From Norana najaformis (taxonomy: Eukaryota; Annelida; Clitellata; Crassiclitellata; Hormogastridae): 64,000 nucleotides of DNA. The translations under genes were made by a program, and so were the position numbers. Under the pieces are notes generated by a model. It did no database searches. It was not told the DNA's origin and worked only from the letters and a program-made list of their open reading frames with translations. The stretch is from the NCBI GenBank assembly GCA_964023275.1, contig OZ029921.1:15355306-15419305 (forward strand), given 5' to 3'. Below are positions 10,531 through 23,600 of this stretch, piece by piece (position 1 is the first letter of the stretch; each line of letters begins with the position of its first letter).

Positions 10531-13500
10531 CTTTTTCATACTGCAAGTGCTGCTTTCAACATACTCAATGGATCTGCCTCATACCTAAATAATTACCGAC
10601 ACGTCGATGTCACTTTGGCAGTTATAGATTGGGCTGTTCTACGACATACCTGTTGCATAAAATTTCAAAATTCGTTCGGCATGAACATTCACGATATATC
10701 CTTACCTTGAATCAAGGATTTCATTATGTGAAGCTAAAAAATTATTGAAATCGATAAGCATCAAAAACATTCAACATTTTAATTTGAAGGAAATTTATGC
10801 TCTTGCACAGATTATTAGGCCCAACCATTATTCACTAAGTGAAACCTGATTTCACATGTACTATTCTGCTGCCTGTTGATCAAAACTTTAACCTGTATGG
10901 CAGGCTGTTACAAAATTAGTCCGAGATTTCTTGAGGTCCGACTGTCTATTTGACCACTCTATCAACAATATGCATGCCAAAAGGACAAAGAGCTGGGCAA
11001 ACTTTTGAAAACTTTGTCTAGACAGCTGAAAAATCCCTTGTGAACAAAGGAATGGCAGGCCAGGTTGTCTGCAGGTAAATGTGCAGGTAGAAGTGGAAAC
11101 ACTTAACACAAAATATTTGTTAACATGAAAAAGATGCTTAGTCCATTCCAGCATCAATGATTTTTAATGTAAATTAGTTCCATTATGAAACTGATAATAC
11201 GAAAATATAGCTTAACATGAAAAATGTCGGTCCAGTGGAATAAAATTATAACCCAGTACAAAACCTTGAATAAGATGAAATGTTAATTTATTTCCAAAAT
11301 CTAGCTTTGCTCATCCAATGTGAAACAGTCATATTGTGTTTAAGATTGCACTTTTGGGCATGTGCACTGATGGTGGTTGATATATTCTTTACATAGTTGC
11401 AACACTCTGACCTACACCATTTTTAACTTTCCAGCTTCAGCAATGACCTCTGAATTCATGGGAAAATACTTTTAGTGTAGAACAGAGTATATATAATACT
11501 GTATGTAGAATTTATTTTGTATGCTGACTTTAGTAGATATTTGTCACTTTTTGTGGCTGATATCAACAGAATTGGGGCTCCAAGATAATCTCACTGTGTT
11601 ATGTTTCGTCTCTCAAAGCAGTGAAACATTAGTGTAGGACAATATTCCCTCTCAGCTGCAAGCATATGACTGTTGAGGGCACATAAAATGCATGTTGATT
11701 CTGTTGCAGAATGTCAGAATATAGATGAGGCAATTTCAAGATGCTCAAGGAATCAATCATGCAGCCTTTCTTAGCCTAATAGACACGCATTAGAAGAAAT
11801 CCACTTGGATCATGTGTACACTCGCTGGCAATTGCACAAAGGGGTTGTCCAGTAAGGAAGCTTAGAAAGGGTAGAGAGAAGGGTAACCAAAATGTAGACT
11901 AGGAGAAGGGGTTATGCCCAATGCAGCTGTCCAAGACTAAATTTGGTGCATGCCGTTACTTCAGTACAGCCTGCACGTTAAACACTATCAGTCAGACAGC
12001 AGTCTGTACTGCGTTTGATCTGAATTGTTAGAGTCCCGCTAATGGACATGGCAGTGTTGAAGTAGCCCACTCCATAGCACAGTTAGCCCTCTAAGATCAA
12101 CAGAAAAACCTAATCTAGAGGCCTTAATGCTCAGTTGGATTGTGGACGTCTGCAACGGGATTTGGAGAGTAATGAAAATGTGGACAAGGGGAGGGAGGGT
12201 CCAAAGGATAGGTCATCTTTTGTGATGTCCTCTAAGATGACCCCAAAGACAGACCAAGCGCTCGTCTCAAATGTTACTGCCCTGAAGGACAAAAAATTAG
12301 AGGGAACATTGGCATAGGATTTTAACTGTTATTAACTTTAATTCTTTATATTAGTATCTCTAAATTTTATAAAAGTTTATCTGTTACCTTTTAAATTAAT
12401 TACCACATGGTAGAGAAATAAATGCATTTTCTTAGCCCTCTGTGGTTTGTCTGGATGTTTGCATTCTATTATTACAAGTGCTATACCCAATGATTTCTGT
12501 GTATACACTACAGTACTTATTTATATCAAAAATTTAAAACTCTGCATTTGAGACGAAATTTGATTAACACAAATTGTTCACACTAGTCCCCAGCATTTTG
12601 TTTTAAATGATTTGCAGTGCAAGTACGTATGTATCTGTAAACTTAATACAGTGCTTAAATATCAATAACGAGTACGATATAAAAGAACTCACTGCACTGA
12701 TGGGATTGTGAGTTAAAGATCTGGTGTTACACAAAAATAAAACCACTGGAAAGGCACAGTTTAATGCAGAAGAGGTATCAGAAAAAGAAACACCACACTC
12801 ATGCAGTTCACACATAATTGCAGTCATCCACGTTCACAGGCAGTTAGCACAACTGCTACCTACATTCCAGAAAACAACCACACTTCCTTTCCAAAGACCG
12901 TAGCTGACATGAGATAAATCACATGTTCTGTACATCAGGTTGTGATCGTTAATAGCAGTGCAAGGAAACTAATGGATCAGTAACATCTGGGGCAGGAGGG
13001 TGTCAATGACCCAGAATATTTTAAATAAAAAAGACTTATTTTGGCGTTATTTCACATATTTTGGTCAACAGAAATCAATTTCAACAGAATTAAAAGTTGT
13101 CCAGCTGAAAATCAGTAAACCAAAACTAACAAGGAATATTGGTATTCTGGTATTGAGTCATGATGCCACATTGAAGGAGGTTCTTAAAAGATGCCACAGA
13201 AATGGTTGGAAACATACACAATTGATATGGTGGGCAAATGGTTGAAGAGTGCCGATGTTTCATATAACGCACAAAATCTGAAGTCTTTATATAAAACGTA
13301 ATCAGAGTACAAGTGCATTGTGCATAGGCACATCATGGCAGCCAATTCTTGCCACTGCAATATTTGCAGGCTACTTGACACCACAAAGAAGTGTCCAATA
13401 ATTATCCGCAGTAAATCAGTTTTAGCACAGAATCTTGCTAGGCTGCATTATGTTAGTAATCATTGCAGATTTGGGTTTTCCAATGAGAATCAGTCTGGTA

Positions 13501-14055
13501 TATTAATGCAGTAGTACATTTATCATGCACCTCATTTGGTACATATTGTCAAAAGTCCCCAAAGAAGCTGTCATGTCTAGATTGTTCAGCTAAACACAAA
13601 TAACAACCTAACAACTGGACAACCCTTATTCTATAGACTGCATAATTCAGAAATGAATTGTCAATTTTGCACGATCTAATTTAAAGATTTATATAGTGCT
13701 GCTATCTTCACACTAGGCATCAATTGACAGTCACTTTGAAATAAAGCCACAGACTCCTAGACTGATTAGGCCATGTCAAAATAAAGACTGGCAACACGGA
13801 AAAGATTAAATTTGAGAATGTACCTGAAAGTCTTCATGGAACTAGTACAGAAGACAGCAAATTTCAAAGCAGTTATTATGATTTCCGAGGATCAGTAAAA
13901 AACCATGGATTGCATACCAGGATATGATAATTGGTACCATCAGGTATTTGCTATCTATTCTGGCTGCTTGTATTCAGAATCTGCATCATCAGTCTAGATA
14001 TGCAACAATCCAGATAAAACAATTGTATATACATATATACAATAAAAAAGGATTT
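10531..14055. other. Intergenic region between convergent TPRN and POU2
   Basis: Probably includes the POU2 3' UTR. ORFs of 60-90 aa at 10.9, 12.1, 12.6, 13.0 and 13.3 kb lack domains or splice support. Nothing further recognised. Confidence 0.4.
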
Positions 14056-14636
14056 CTAACTTGAAGACTGCAGTTGTGGCTGGAAACCATTAACTGAGCC
14101 TGTGATTGTAGCAGAGGATGAAAATATTGTTATTGGTTCAACATGAGAAGAGTTTGATGTGGAAGGAACAGCCATGGCAGAAGCATCCACATCACAGTCT
14201 AAAACTGACATGCTTGAGTTGGCAGATTGTGTGGGTGGATTGATTCGTTTTTCCTTCTGCCGACGATTACAGAACCATACCCGTATCACCTCTTTCTCCA
14301 TTTGCATTGAGTTGGCTAATGACGCCAACTCTGCAGAAGTCGGTTTGGAGTTCTCCTGGAAGCTCTTCTCAAGCATGGCTCGTATAGATGAGTCAATGCT
14401 CGTTCTTCGCTTGCGACGCCGTGAGTTTGGGTCTGAAGGGTCATGACTGTCACCGTTGGCTTGGGGTGGCACTGCCATTGAATCTGCTTCATCGAGCCAC
14501 TTCTGTAGAAGCGGCATCAGCTTGCACATATTCTTGAAACTGAGATTAAGGGCTTCAAAACGTGATATCGTTGTCTGACTGAAATCATTTCCATGCAGTT
14601 TTCCCAAAGCCTGGCCAATGTCACCTTGAGTGTAAC
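14056..14636 (-). CDS. POU2F1: POU2 last exon: rest of POU-specific domain, linker, homeodomain
   Basis: The exon begins with GT completing a split Gly codon after a ctgactgtag acceptor. It encodes the C-terminal two thirds of the POU-specific domain, a linker of about 25 residues ending in RRRKRRTS, the 60-residue homeodomain and about 60 residues of Ser-rich tail. Helix 3 keeps the invariant VWFCNRRQK. The stop is TAG at 14058-14056. No clear downstream poly(A) signal was identified. Confidence 0.93.
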
Positions 14637-17600
14637 CTACAGTCAGAAAATGTTGCAATTCACAAAACAAACAAAGCAACATATTTTATCATTAACTCAG
14701 AAGCAATGGTTAACCAACTCAAAGAAAGAGAAAGTTTAGAAACACCAGCCAACAGTTAGCTGGCTCCAATCAATCTATAACTCAGAATAATAAAGCTACA
14801 CCTTAATCAGAGCACACATTAGAACACACAAGTGCATAATGCAATGCAAGTAACTTTTTCAAACTTACTGTTGTATATTAAATGTGACGTGACTTGGAGT
14901 TAACTATTTACTGAATTTAAAACTTGAGTCACATCAGTACATGGGTCAGTCTTTTCACACCAGTGATGATCTGAAGGTTTAACCAACATTTGGGATATTA
15001 GCACCAGAACCAAACAAATTTTAAAAAGTAAACAAAATTTTGTAAATATCAAAACTACACAAAAAAATTTCATTTTGTAGTTTAGCTATAGTTTACTTAT
15101 CATCTTAAATTTGTAGACTGTAGTCAGTTAATCAAACTAATGTATCCTTAGAAACCTGATATCAATGCAACATTTTTAGTTGCACCTTAAAGTGACTTCA
15201 TAAATTTCTGGTTGCATTAGATTACGTGAAAGTGGAGATGACAAACCCAATTCGATTCTCCTCTGCTTGAAAACCTTAGCAAATGTTGCCAAATCTTTCA
15301 GAGCAATTTTTTCAATTTCCGGCTGAAAAAAGACACAAATTCTGCTAAGAGGGAAAAGCTAACATGCTGAAATCTGATATGTCTTTGAATGAAGTATCAT
15401 TATTTAGATAAATGGTCACACGTGATGAATGGCCACTGGATGATATGTGCACCTGGACTTATTGGCTCAAGCACATAAAGCAGACATCAATCAGTTCAAT
15501 ATAAGAACATGCAGTCTTGTTAAAGGGATTGATCTGTCTACCCAGTGTGAACTTATTAATTGGGGTACATGCCTTCAAAACAGCATGGAAACCATGCCAA
15601 GTATACATTGAGATAATGCTGAAATAGCCTAAAATATTCTCTATTAACCTAAGAAATTCTCTAATTCCTAATACAGCACACTAGGCTTACCTAAACATGA
15701 GCTATGGTTACTTCACTTCATTCAGCAATATTAAAAATACATGTTGTGACCTAATTTTAAAACAAAAAACTGCCTAAATTCTGAAACTTAATAACCTTAA
15801 TAAATCAAATTTAACAAAAATTTTTTGTTTATATGTAACAGTAATATACAAAGTAGAATACATTTTTAAAATTTATTACCACAGACAAAATATCATCAAG
15901 TATACGAGTCATACGTCCACAGCTTATAATATAACAGTTGTGCTTAAATAAAATTTGGTTTGTCAGGCTCAGATGGAGGAGATTTCACAAAGTATGAATT
16001 TCTTGGTTTTGGCTCTTAGTTTTCCTAACAAAATCAATCACACCACGTAACTGTAACATATTTATACAATCTGCTTCATGCTTTCCATAAACAGTCCCAG
16101 AGTTTCAGGCACCTTTGAGTGCTACAGCATGTAAAATATCTGTTTTGACGTATTTGTCTCATCATCCTCAGCTGGGCCTTCTAGTCTGTTCTCTGCACTT
16201 TCATCATCCAAACCAGCCACACAACCTGCAATTTCTTTGTCTTAAGTTCCCTGGTGCAGCAATCTTCTTCTAGATCCAATCACTCATTTATAGTTTCAAG
16301 TGAGTCTCTATTAGAGGGTGACAGAGTAATGGGGAATGCGGTAATACCGTGGATTTTATCGCAGTAATGGTGTCAGAAGCAACGGTAATACTGTGGAGAT
16401 GGAACAGAGGCTTGTGGTAATACCATGGGGATGGAAATATGAGAACAGTCAAGTGGCATTTTCCACATTTTCAGTTTTTCTGTTGTGAAATAGTGAATTC
16501 AATTTTGTTTAAATCTGCATATAATTTATTCCAAATACAGTAGCTCCGAAGATTATGTCAGTTTATAAAACATTGGGTTTGCGACTTTAAACTCATTTTA
16601 TCAAACCGGTCTGATAGGCTGTGTCAGCATTTCATTGTTTTGCTTCACTGCGATAGGAATGGGGATGGGATGGGGACAGACCTCATGAGGACAGGATGAG
16701 GATGGGGACAGGCTTGATGGGGATGGGGACTGGCAAGGGTACAGACCCATGGGTATGGGGTGGGGATGAAGAAAATGTTTGTCACCCTGTCACATTCTAG
16801 TCTCTACATTAAAGATCTAAAAATCTTAGAAGAATTTTGGCTTTGTCTTCTTTTGTCTTGTTTTTGTTTATGGCAAGATGACTTCATCCATAAAACTGTC
16901 AAATTCCAGCTTTGAATCATCACTGCCATCTTTGAAGTTAGAAGAATCAACAGAAAAGGCAGATCTGAAAGCTTTTGTCCAGCAGTTTTTGATAGATTTC
17001 TCTATCAAACAGTCCCAAGCTTTTTTTACTAAATAAATAATTTCTTTGCTAAGTTCTGTTAGAAATTCCTACACATTTCCCAACTCACACAAAATCATCT
17101 TCAAAACCAACTCATTTTGATAACTGGTTTAACACTTTTTGATAATGCCCTGGTCTAACAGTATCGATGTTATGTTGAATGGCAGGTAATGTATACGAAT
17201 TTTACCTTCACAAGAAACCAATAACTCAGATGGGGATGGGCTGGATAATTATCCAGCAGTAGAAGAGCTTTATGTTCCAGTTGCTTTTTGCGAATGTGCT
17301 TATGAACGGCCAGAACAAGCGAAGTGTGAACCAGTCTTCAAAACTGTTCTGGTCATCCAAGCATTTTCACTGCTAGTATGAATGACAGGCAGTTTCATCT
17401 TGATTTGATGTTTAAAATAAACAGGGTTGCCGAAGTGACCAACAAGAAGCAGCACAAGTCTGCGACTGCCCATCTTGTTAGTGCAAAGAAAAGCAGAATC
17501 ATCTATCTTTTAATTTTTTTAAAGCCTGATGTTTTAAATGTTTCATATTTAAATGCAAGTTTCTTCTAGCAAAAGGTTTGCATGTACAGCGGTTTGCTCA

Positions 17601-20600
17601 CAGTTGTATATCTGTTCTTCATTATAATTTTCCTTTTCTAATAAGTCTTTTAATTTGGCAGTAAATGCTGCAGCCTCATCAGCTGATCGGCTTTCTTCAG
17701 ACACAGTCACTTGTGACAAATCATGACATCTGTTAAAGTGGCTTGTGTAACCTTTGCTCACTTGAAAAGTTTCATCACAAATTTAAATTTTGATGTTTTG
17801 CTTGAAGAATTATCGCATTTAGTGGTGTTCCCATAGCTCTCTCTAGTGCAGCCTATGCAAGCGATGCCTTCTCCACATCTGGGTTTGCTGAATAACTAAC
17901 ATGCTTTCTCTATGAGCCAACTTCTGCATCAACACTCAGCACATACTTGCACAGCTCTGTTTCGTTTTTACCCAGCCTTGTAGAGTTGAATTGGCAATAC
18001 CCAGATCTCTAGCTAGTTTTGCTTGCATTTCACCAATGAGTAACTGATCTATAGCTGCTAATATTTCCTCAACAGTGTATGAATGGTGACAGTGGACTCC
18101 CACCATTAAGATCTTTAAACAAGAGGTACATAAAAATATCTATATAAATATATACAGCATGATTAAGCGCAACACGTCTTACAAAAACAGCAACCAAAAC
18201 GAAAAGAAAATATGCCTTACAGAGCATGTTCCGGTTATCTAATTAGCCTTGCATTCGGTCGTAAATCGGGTAAGCCTGCATATAGCACTACATTGCAGTT
18301 GTTGCAAAACAAGTTAACCATTATGGTATGTTAACCAATATGGCATGTTATGTTAATAGCTTTGGGGAAAACAACACTGCTCGGTGTTATGTGGCATCAC
18401 AGGTAAACCAGGAGCATGTAAGCATGTCCACACTATATCCATGCATCTATCTGTCTGTCTGCGTGTCTGCCTATCTATCTATCTATCTTTCTTTCTCTCA
18501 CTAACACATTTTGCAAGAGGTAGCAGAGACTTAAGATGTTAAACCTGTGAATCAGCAGCGTTGTAAGTAATTCGTAACTCTGGTGATGCATTTGACAAGT
18601 GGAAGTCATTCGAACTGGATTCTGGCGGCACTGTTACTGTCTTGCTGGTGGCAGAGATAGCATCCGCTAGGAGCACTGCCTGCTGCTGCTGCTGAGATTG
18701 TTGTTGCAGCTGACTGAGTGTTTCAGCATTTATGACCAACGCCTGGGTTCCAGCTAAACTTAACACGGATGGCTGCAAGGCCTGCTGCACCTGAAAGAAA
18801 ACATGCATACGTGGTAAGAATGCACTCCCGGCAGCCTCTACTGTATCATGACCTAGGTTGTATAAGTAATCTCTTATTTGAGCCATGTTACACTTTTATG
18901 GAACACTAACAAGCATCAATAAAATTACAGGTGAAACACCTTGGAAAAAAAAACAAAATCTCTTAAACAAATGCTTCATAGCAAAACTGTATTACAAATT
19001 TATGAATGGTCCACACAAAAAGGACTATAACAGTTTGTTATCATTAGCCTTCCTTAAGGCCATTAATGAAACGAAATTACTCTTCTCAAATATGCAGGAA
19101 AAATCAAGGAAATATATAGAATGCTTGTTACATATATACTTGCCAAGGAGCTTAGAAGACAGTTTTACAGCAATTAGATCTTTATCATCTATTATTAATT
19201 GGGTTTAGTTTCTCTGAAGACACACTTAGGTGTCTATTCTTAGATGGATGTCTGAAAGTATCATTGACTATGAAATCATCTCATAAAATCCTCTAAACAA
19301 TTTCCTTACTTGTCCGGTTTGAAGAAAAAGGTGCTGCGGAATGGAGGCTGGATTAATGATGAGGTAAGGAGTTGTCTTAGCTAGAGCATTGTCTGAAACC
19401 TTGGTACCACTGGCTGGAGGTTGCAGCAGAAAGAAGCTTGGCTGAACGACCTTCGTTTCTGGATTTTTGGAATTTGCCAAGACGGAAGACACAGCTGGGT
19501 GAACAGTCAGGCTAGAAGCCAGACTAGAAGTTGGAATGGATGCTAATGCAACAGACTGCTGCTGCTGCTGTTGTTGTTGTTGCTGCTGAAGCTGTTGCTG
19601 CTGAAGCTGTTGCTGGAACTGCTGTAGTTGTTGTTGTAGCTGCTGCAGCTGTGGAAGGCTTTGTATCTCAAACTGTTGTTGCTGATGCTGTGGTTGTTGC
19701 TGCTGCTGCTGAACCTGATGCCACTGCTGTTGCAAAAGATGTTGCTGTATAGGCTGGGGTTTAGACAAAGATTGCAACTGCTGATTCTGCAACAACTGAT
19801 GAAGCTGAAATAAGAAAATAATCCACTTTGATATCCCGAAGTGTAAAACCTGTCTACAACATAAGGTAGTACAACATTAACAAATTTAGGTCTCTTGAGT
19901 TAGGCAGATTTTTTAGGTTCACTGCCTCCATTTTCAGTCTGCAGTTCCAAATTCAAGCAGACACTGCAACTGTTAGTTAGTTATCTAGACACTAAAATAA
20001 ATAAGTGCTGCCTAAGCTAGCCTAAATGATGCTGAAGTCATTAAGAACAAAATGTTCATCATCCAGCAAAAATAGTGCTCAGATAACTAGAAGATCCATC
20101 ACTGGCACTCCCACATACATGCAGGGCACAACTGATGGATTACCAGAATGATTTACACAGATGTTTATAAAAAGTTAAGAAGTCAGACAGGTTATGGCGA
20201 GGAAAGGCAAGGTGATTGTTTCTTACACTCCTCTCTCAGCAATGATACTTAGAGACAATGATGATAGAGATAAAGGACCTTCTGAAGCAAGAACAGAATA
20301 ATGATGACAGAACATGACAACATGTGAAAGTGGTGCTAACAATTGCTATGATTATAAAACCCAGTCATCTAAGCACTTTTTAAAAAAAACTAGCATAACT
20401 AGCATTTGGTCATGATACAAATCCAGTACCAGCAACAACATTGGTGTTTTTTCATGGCCACAAAAAACATGTGTCATCATCACATTGCTATAATATGAAG
20501 GGTAGCATGGTGAACAACTGTTAACAAGTCTGCTTTCCACTGCAGTGGCTGGAGTTCAAAACAAAGTTCAAAACTTAGTAAGTAGTAAGTAAGACATTTG

Positions 20601-23600
20601 TTAACACGCCATCGGCTGAGCGAGGAATCGTAGGCGTGGATGACACAATCAGGATTTTAGAGGATTTTAGACACAATCATGATTTTAGAGGATTTTATGA
20701 GATGATTATAAACATCTGCGTAAATCATTCTGGTAATCTCATCTGTGTAAATCATTCTGGTAATCTGTCATCTATTTTGCTAACTTAAGGTTTATCACTC
20801 AGCCAAATACCTTTAAGTGCTTTTGGGGGTTCCTGAAATCTGCTCTATAAAAGTTCAGATACATACATATATACAAAATGTTTTCTTTGCATTGCTGTTG
20901 TGATATTTACATTTCTGTTGAAATATCATTTAATACTATCACTAATGAAGTACAAATCCCAGCTCCTGAACACTGATGACAGAATATGGTAAAAACAAGC
21001 AATAAATTTCTGTATTTTCCGTACTATAAGTCAGGGTTTTTACATGAACTTCAAATTTTCAAAAAACGTTTTTATTTATATTCAGCAAAGATTGATAACA
21101 AATGAAATAAATTAAATCACATTTATTAAAAGCGAAATTTGTATAGTGAATGTATTATTAGATGTACCATAGCACCATGTAGGCCAGATAAATAAGTATG
21201 GTGTATTAACCTTGCAACTGCTGATCATGTAATCTACAGTGAGTTTAGCTAGTACCAGCTTTGATAACTAATAAAAGACAGACTAATATTTGTACAAAAT
21301 ACTTGTTTTTTATCATAACGCAAACAAGTAATCTTTCTAGTGTGGCTGTTTGCAGCCACTAATTTATCCACCCCAGACTGCATGAAAAACAGTGCTGCTT
21401 CTGCTGCAGGAATTCATCAGTTGTCAATAACGATTTGTTGTACAAAGCTGCAATAATTGCACATCTGCTTCTAACTAATAATTATCAGAGGTGGGCATTT
21501 AATGCATTATTAACTGGATTAATGTGCTCATATTTTTAACACAATTAACATTTTTAATGTAAATAATTTTTGTTAATGAGCCATAAATCTTGTACTAAAT
21601 GAACGGTAGGAAATGTGCCAAAGCAATCATTAATCCTCTAATACTGCACAACTTTCCTTTTACCTCAATCCGACAATCAACGTTTAGTCAGTGCAGAGTT
21701 TTGCTGCTAAAATAAATTTTAAATTACCTCATGAAGTATGAATGGGAAATTGTATTTGCTAGATGGACAGTTCCTTTAGAAAAATGAATCTATGGCTGGT
21801 GTAAATATTGTGAGAAAGAATTTAAATATCACCGAAATCTAACCAAACTACAGTATTATCTCACAAATTAGGGCCAACTTATCCTATTTTACTCTATTGT
21901 TAAATCAAATCTGAAATGTCACCAAAATAAGCCACTACAGACGCAGCCCTGTCTGTTTAATTACAAACTCATGATAAAGATATACCCAGCAAAGACGGTG
22001 TTATTGCTGAAATATTGCAGTACAAATCAGAATGTCTTGTATGAAGAAATCAAAATTTTGGGCTAGTAGAAGCACTGAACTTTGGTGTGTCCTTGTTTGT
22101 TTTTGGTCAGATAGTATCTTGCTTGGAACACCTGTTCCAACAGTGCTCATGTGAGCATTTGTTCTCTACACCCAGCCATAAACTGAACAAACATACGGCA
22201 ACTACTACAACGGAAAGTGCAAACAAATTACTCTGTCTGCACACTTGACAGAAAAGCAACTAGATCTTATATAAACTTTTGAACTGCAACACATTCTTAA
22301 ATTTTTTTAACAATGTTTTTAAATATATTATAAATTACAAACAATTTTGTCAAATTTATAATTATATTATAAACAAATTCAACATTATTTTTATTTTACA
22401 CTTTTATAATTTAATTAAGTGACTGAAAAATATCAGTTGTACAGCATGTTACAATTTTCTAATCAAAATTAATTCCTCCAAGTTTCTGCGATTAATAAAA
22501 TGATTGAAATGTTAATTATGCAATTAATTTCTATTATATTTTTTGTTGATGCCCACATCTACTAATTATTATGAACTAATTTAGCAAACACCAATAATGT
22601 GACGTCTCATAATCGGACATAACTATCCCTGCAGAGCAGATGATTCACAGTTTTTAAAGTGTCCATTTGTTAATTTGAAACACATCAGATGTTTAAAGTC
22701 AGTAGGTCTGAATGAGGTGTGGAAAATGTTCACTAGGGCCAAAACCCTTACTAGAACACATTAAGAACAATGGCAATATTTTATATTGCCTAATTACACA
22801 AGTCTGATAAATTGATACAATTCTACATTAGCACCTGATCACCTTATTAAAATCTAAATGATACACCCTAAATGATATCCAATACCGTGGCTTAATACAT
22901 CCTTACAAAAGTCTATCCTCTTCAAGTTGAACCTTCCCTAAAAATTAACTGGTACGTCTAACACCAGTTTTCACTGCAAACTTCAAGACTTCTCTCAGAA
23001 CCTTCGGTCGATGACCATGCAAATGCGTTCATCATGAAAAGAGTATTGGCACTACCTATGATCAGTAAGGCCTGCTTGATTCTTCACTCTCTGAACAGTT
23101 TTTGAACCTCTGTTCAGCCAAGCTATGGTTAAAGCAATTAAACTTTGGAGTGAAATTAAATTGCTTTGCTTGGAGTGACCAGCAAATGATGCCATGTGTG
23201 TTATTATGATATGAATCAGTGACTGAGTGGGTTAGTAAAGCCTGGGATAGCATTAACCACCACCACCACCACCGTTACCATTTCCACAAACTCAGCCAAA
23301 CGAGATGTAGCCCAAAGTTCAGTGAGCGAAGATGAGCATCAATTGTCTGGGTCCAGGTACTGACTGTACAAACAGTTTGCCATTTTTGCGTCACTCTGGC
23401 TTATAGTAAGGAGCGACTTATAGTATGGAAAATACAGCAAGCCTATCTCTGGGTTATTCTGAAAATTACTTTATACTGCACTTTAAAGCAGCTGTTAAAC
23501 TGCTGCCTCAATCATTCGTTAGGGATTGCTTAGGTGACTCTAAACAAATGCCCATCCCAGGTAATTGGAAGCAACATTTTGTTGAGCCTACACTAACAGC

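Noticed and set aside
19531-19752. Plus-strand Ala/Val-rich ORF
   Set aside because: It is the antisense reading of the POU2 polyglutamine exon.
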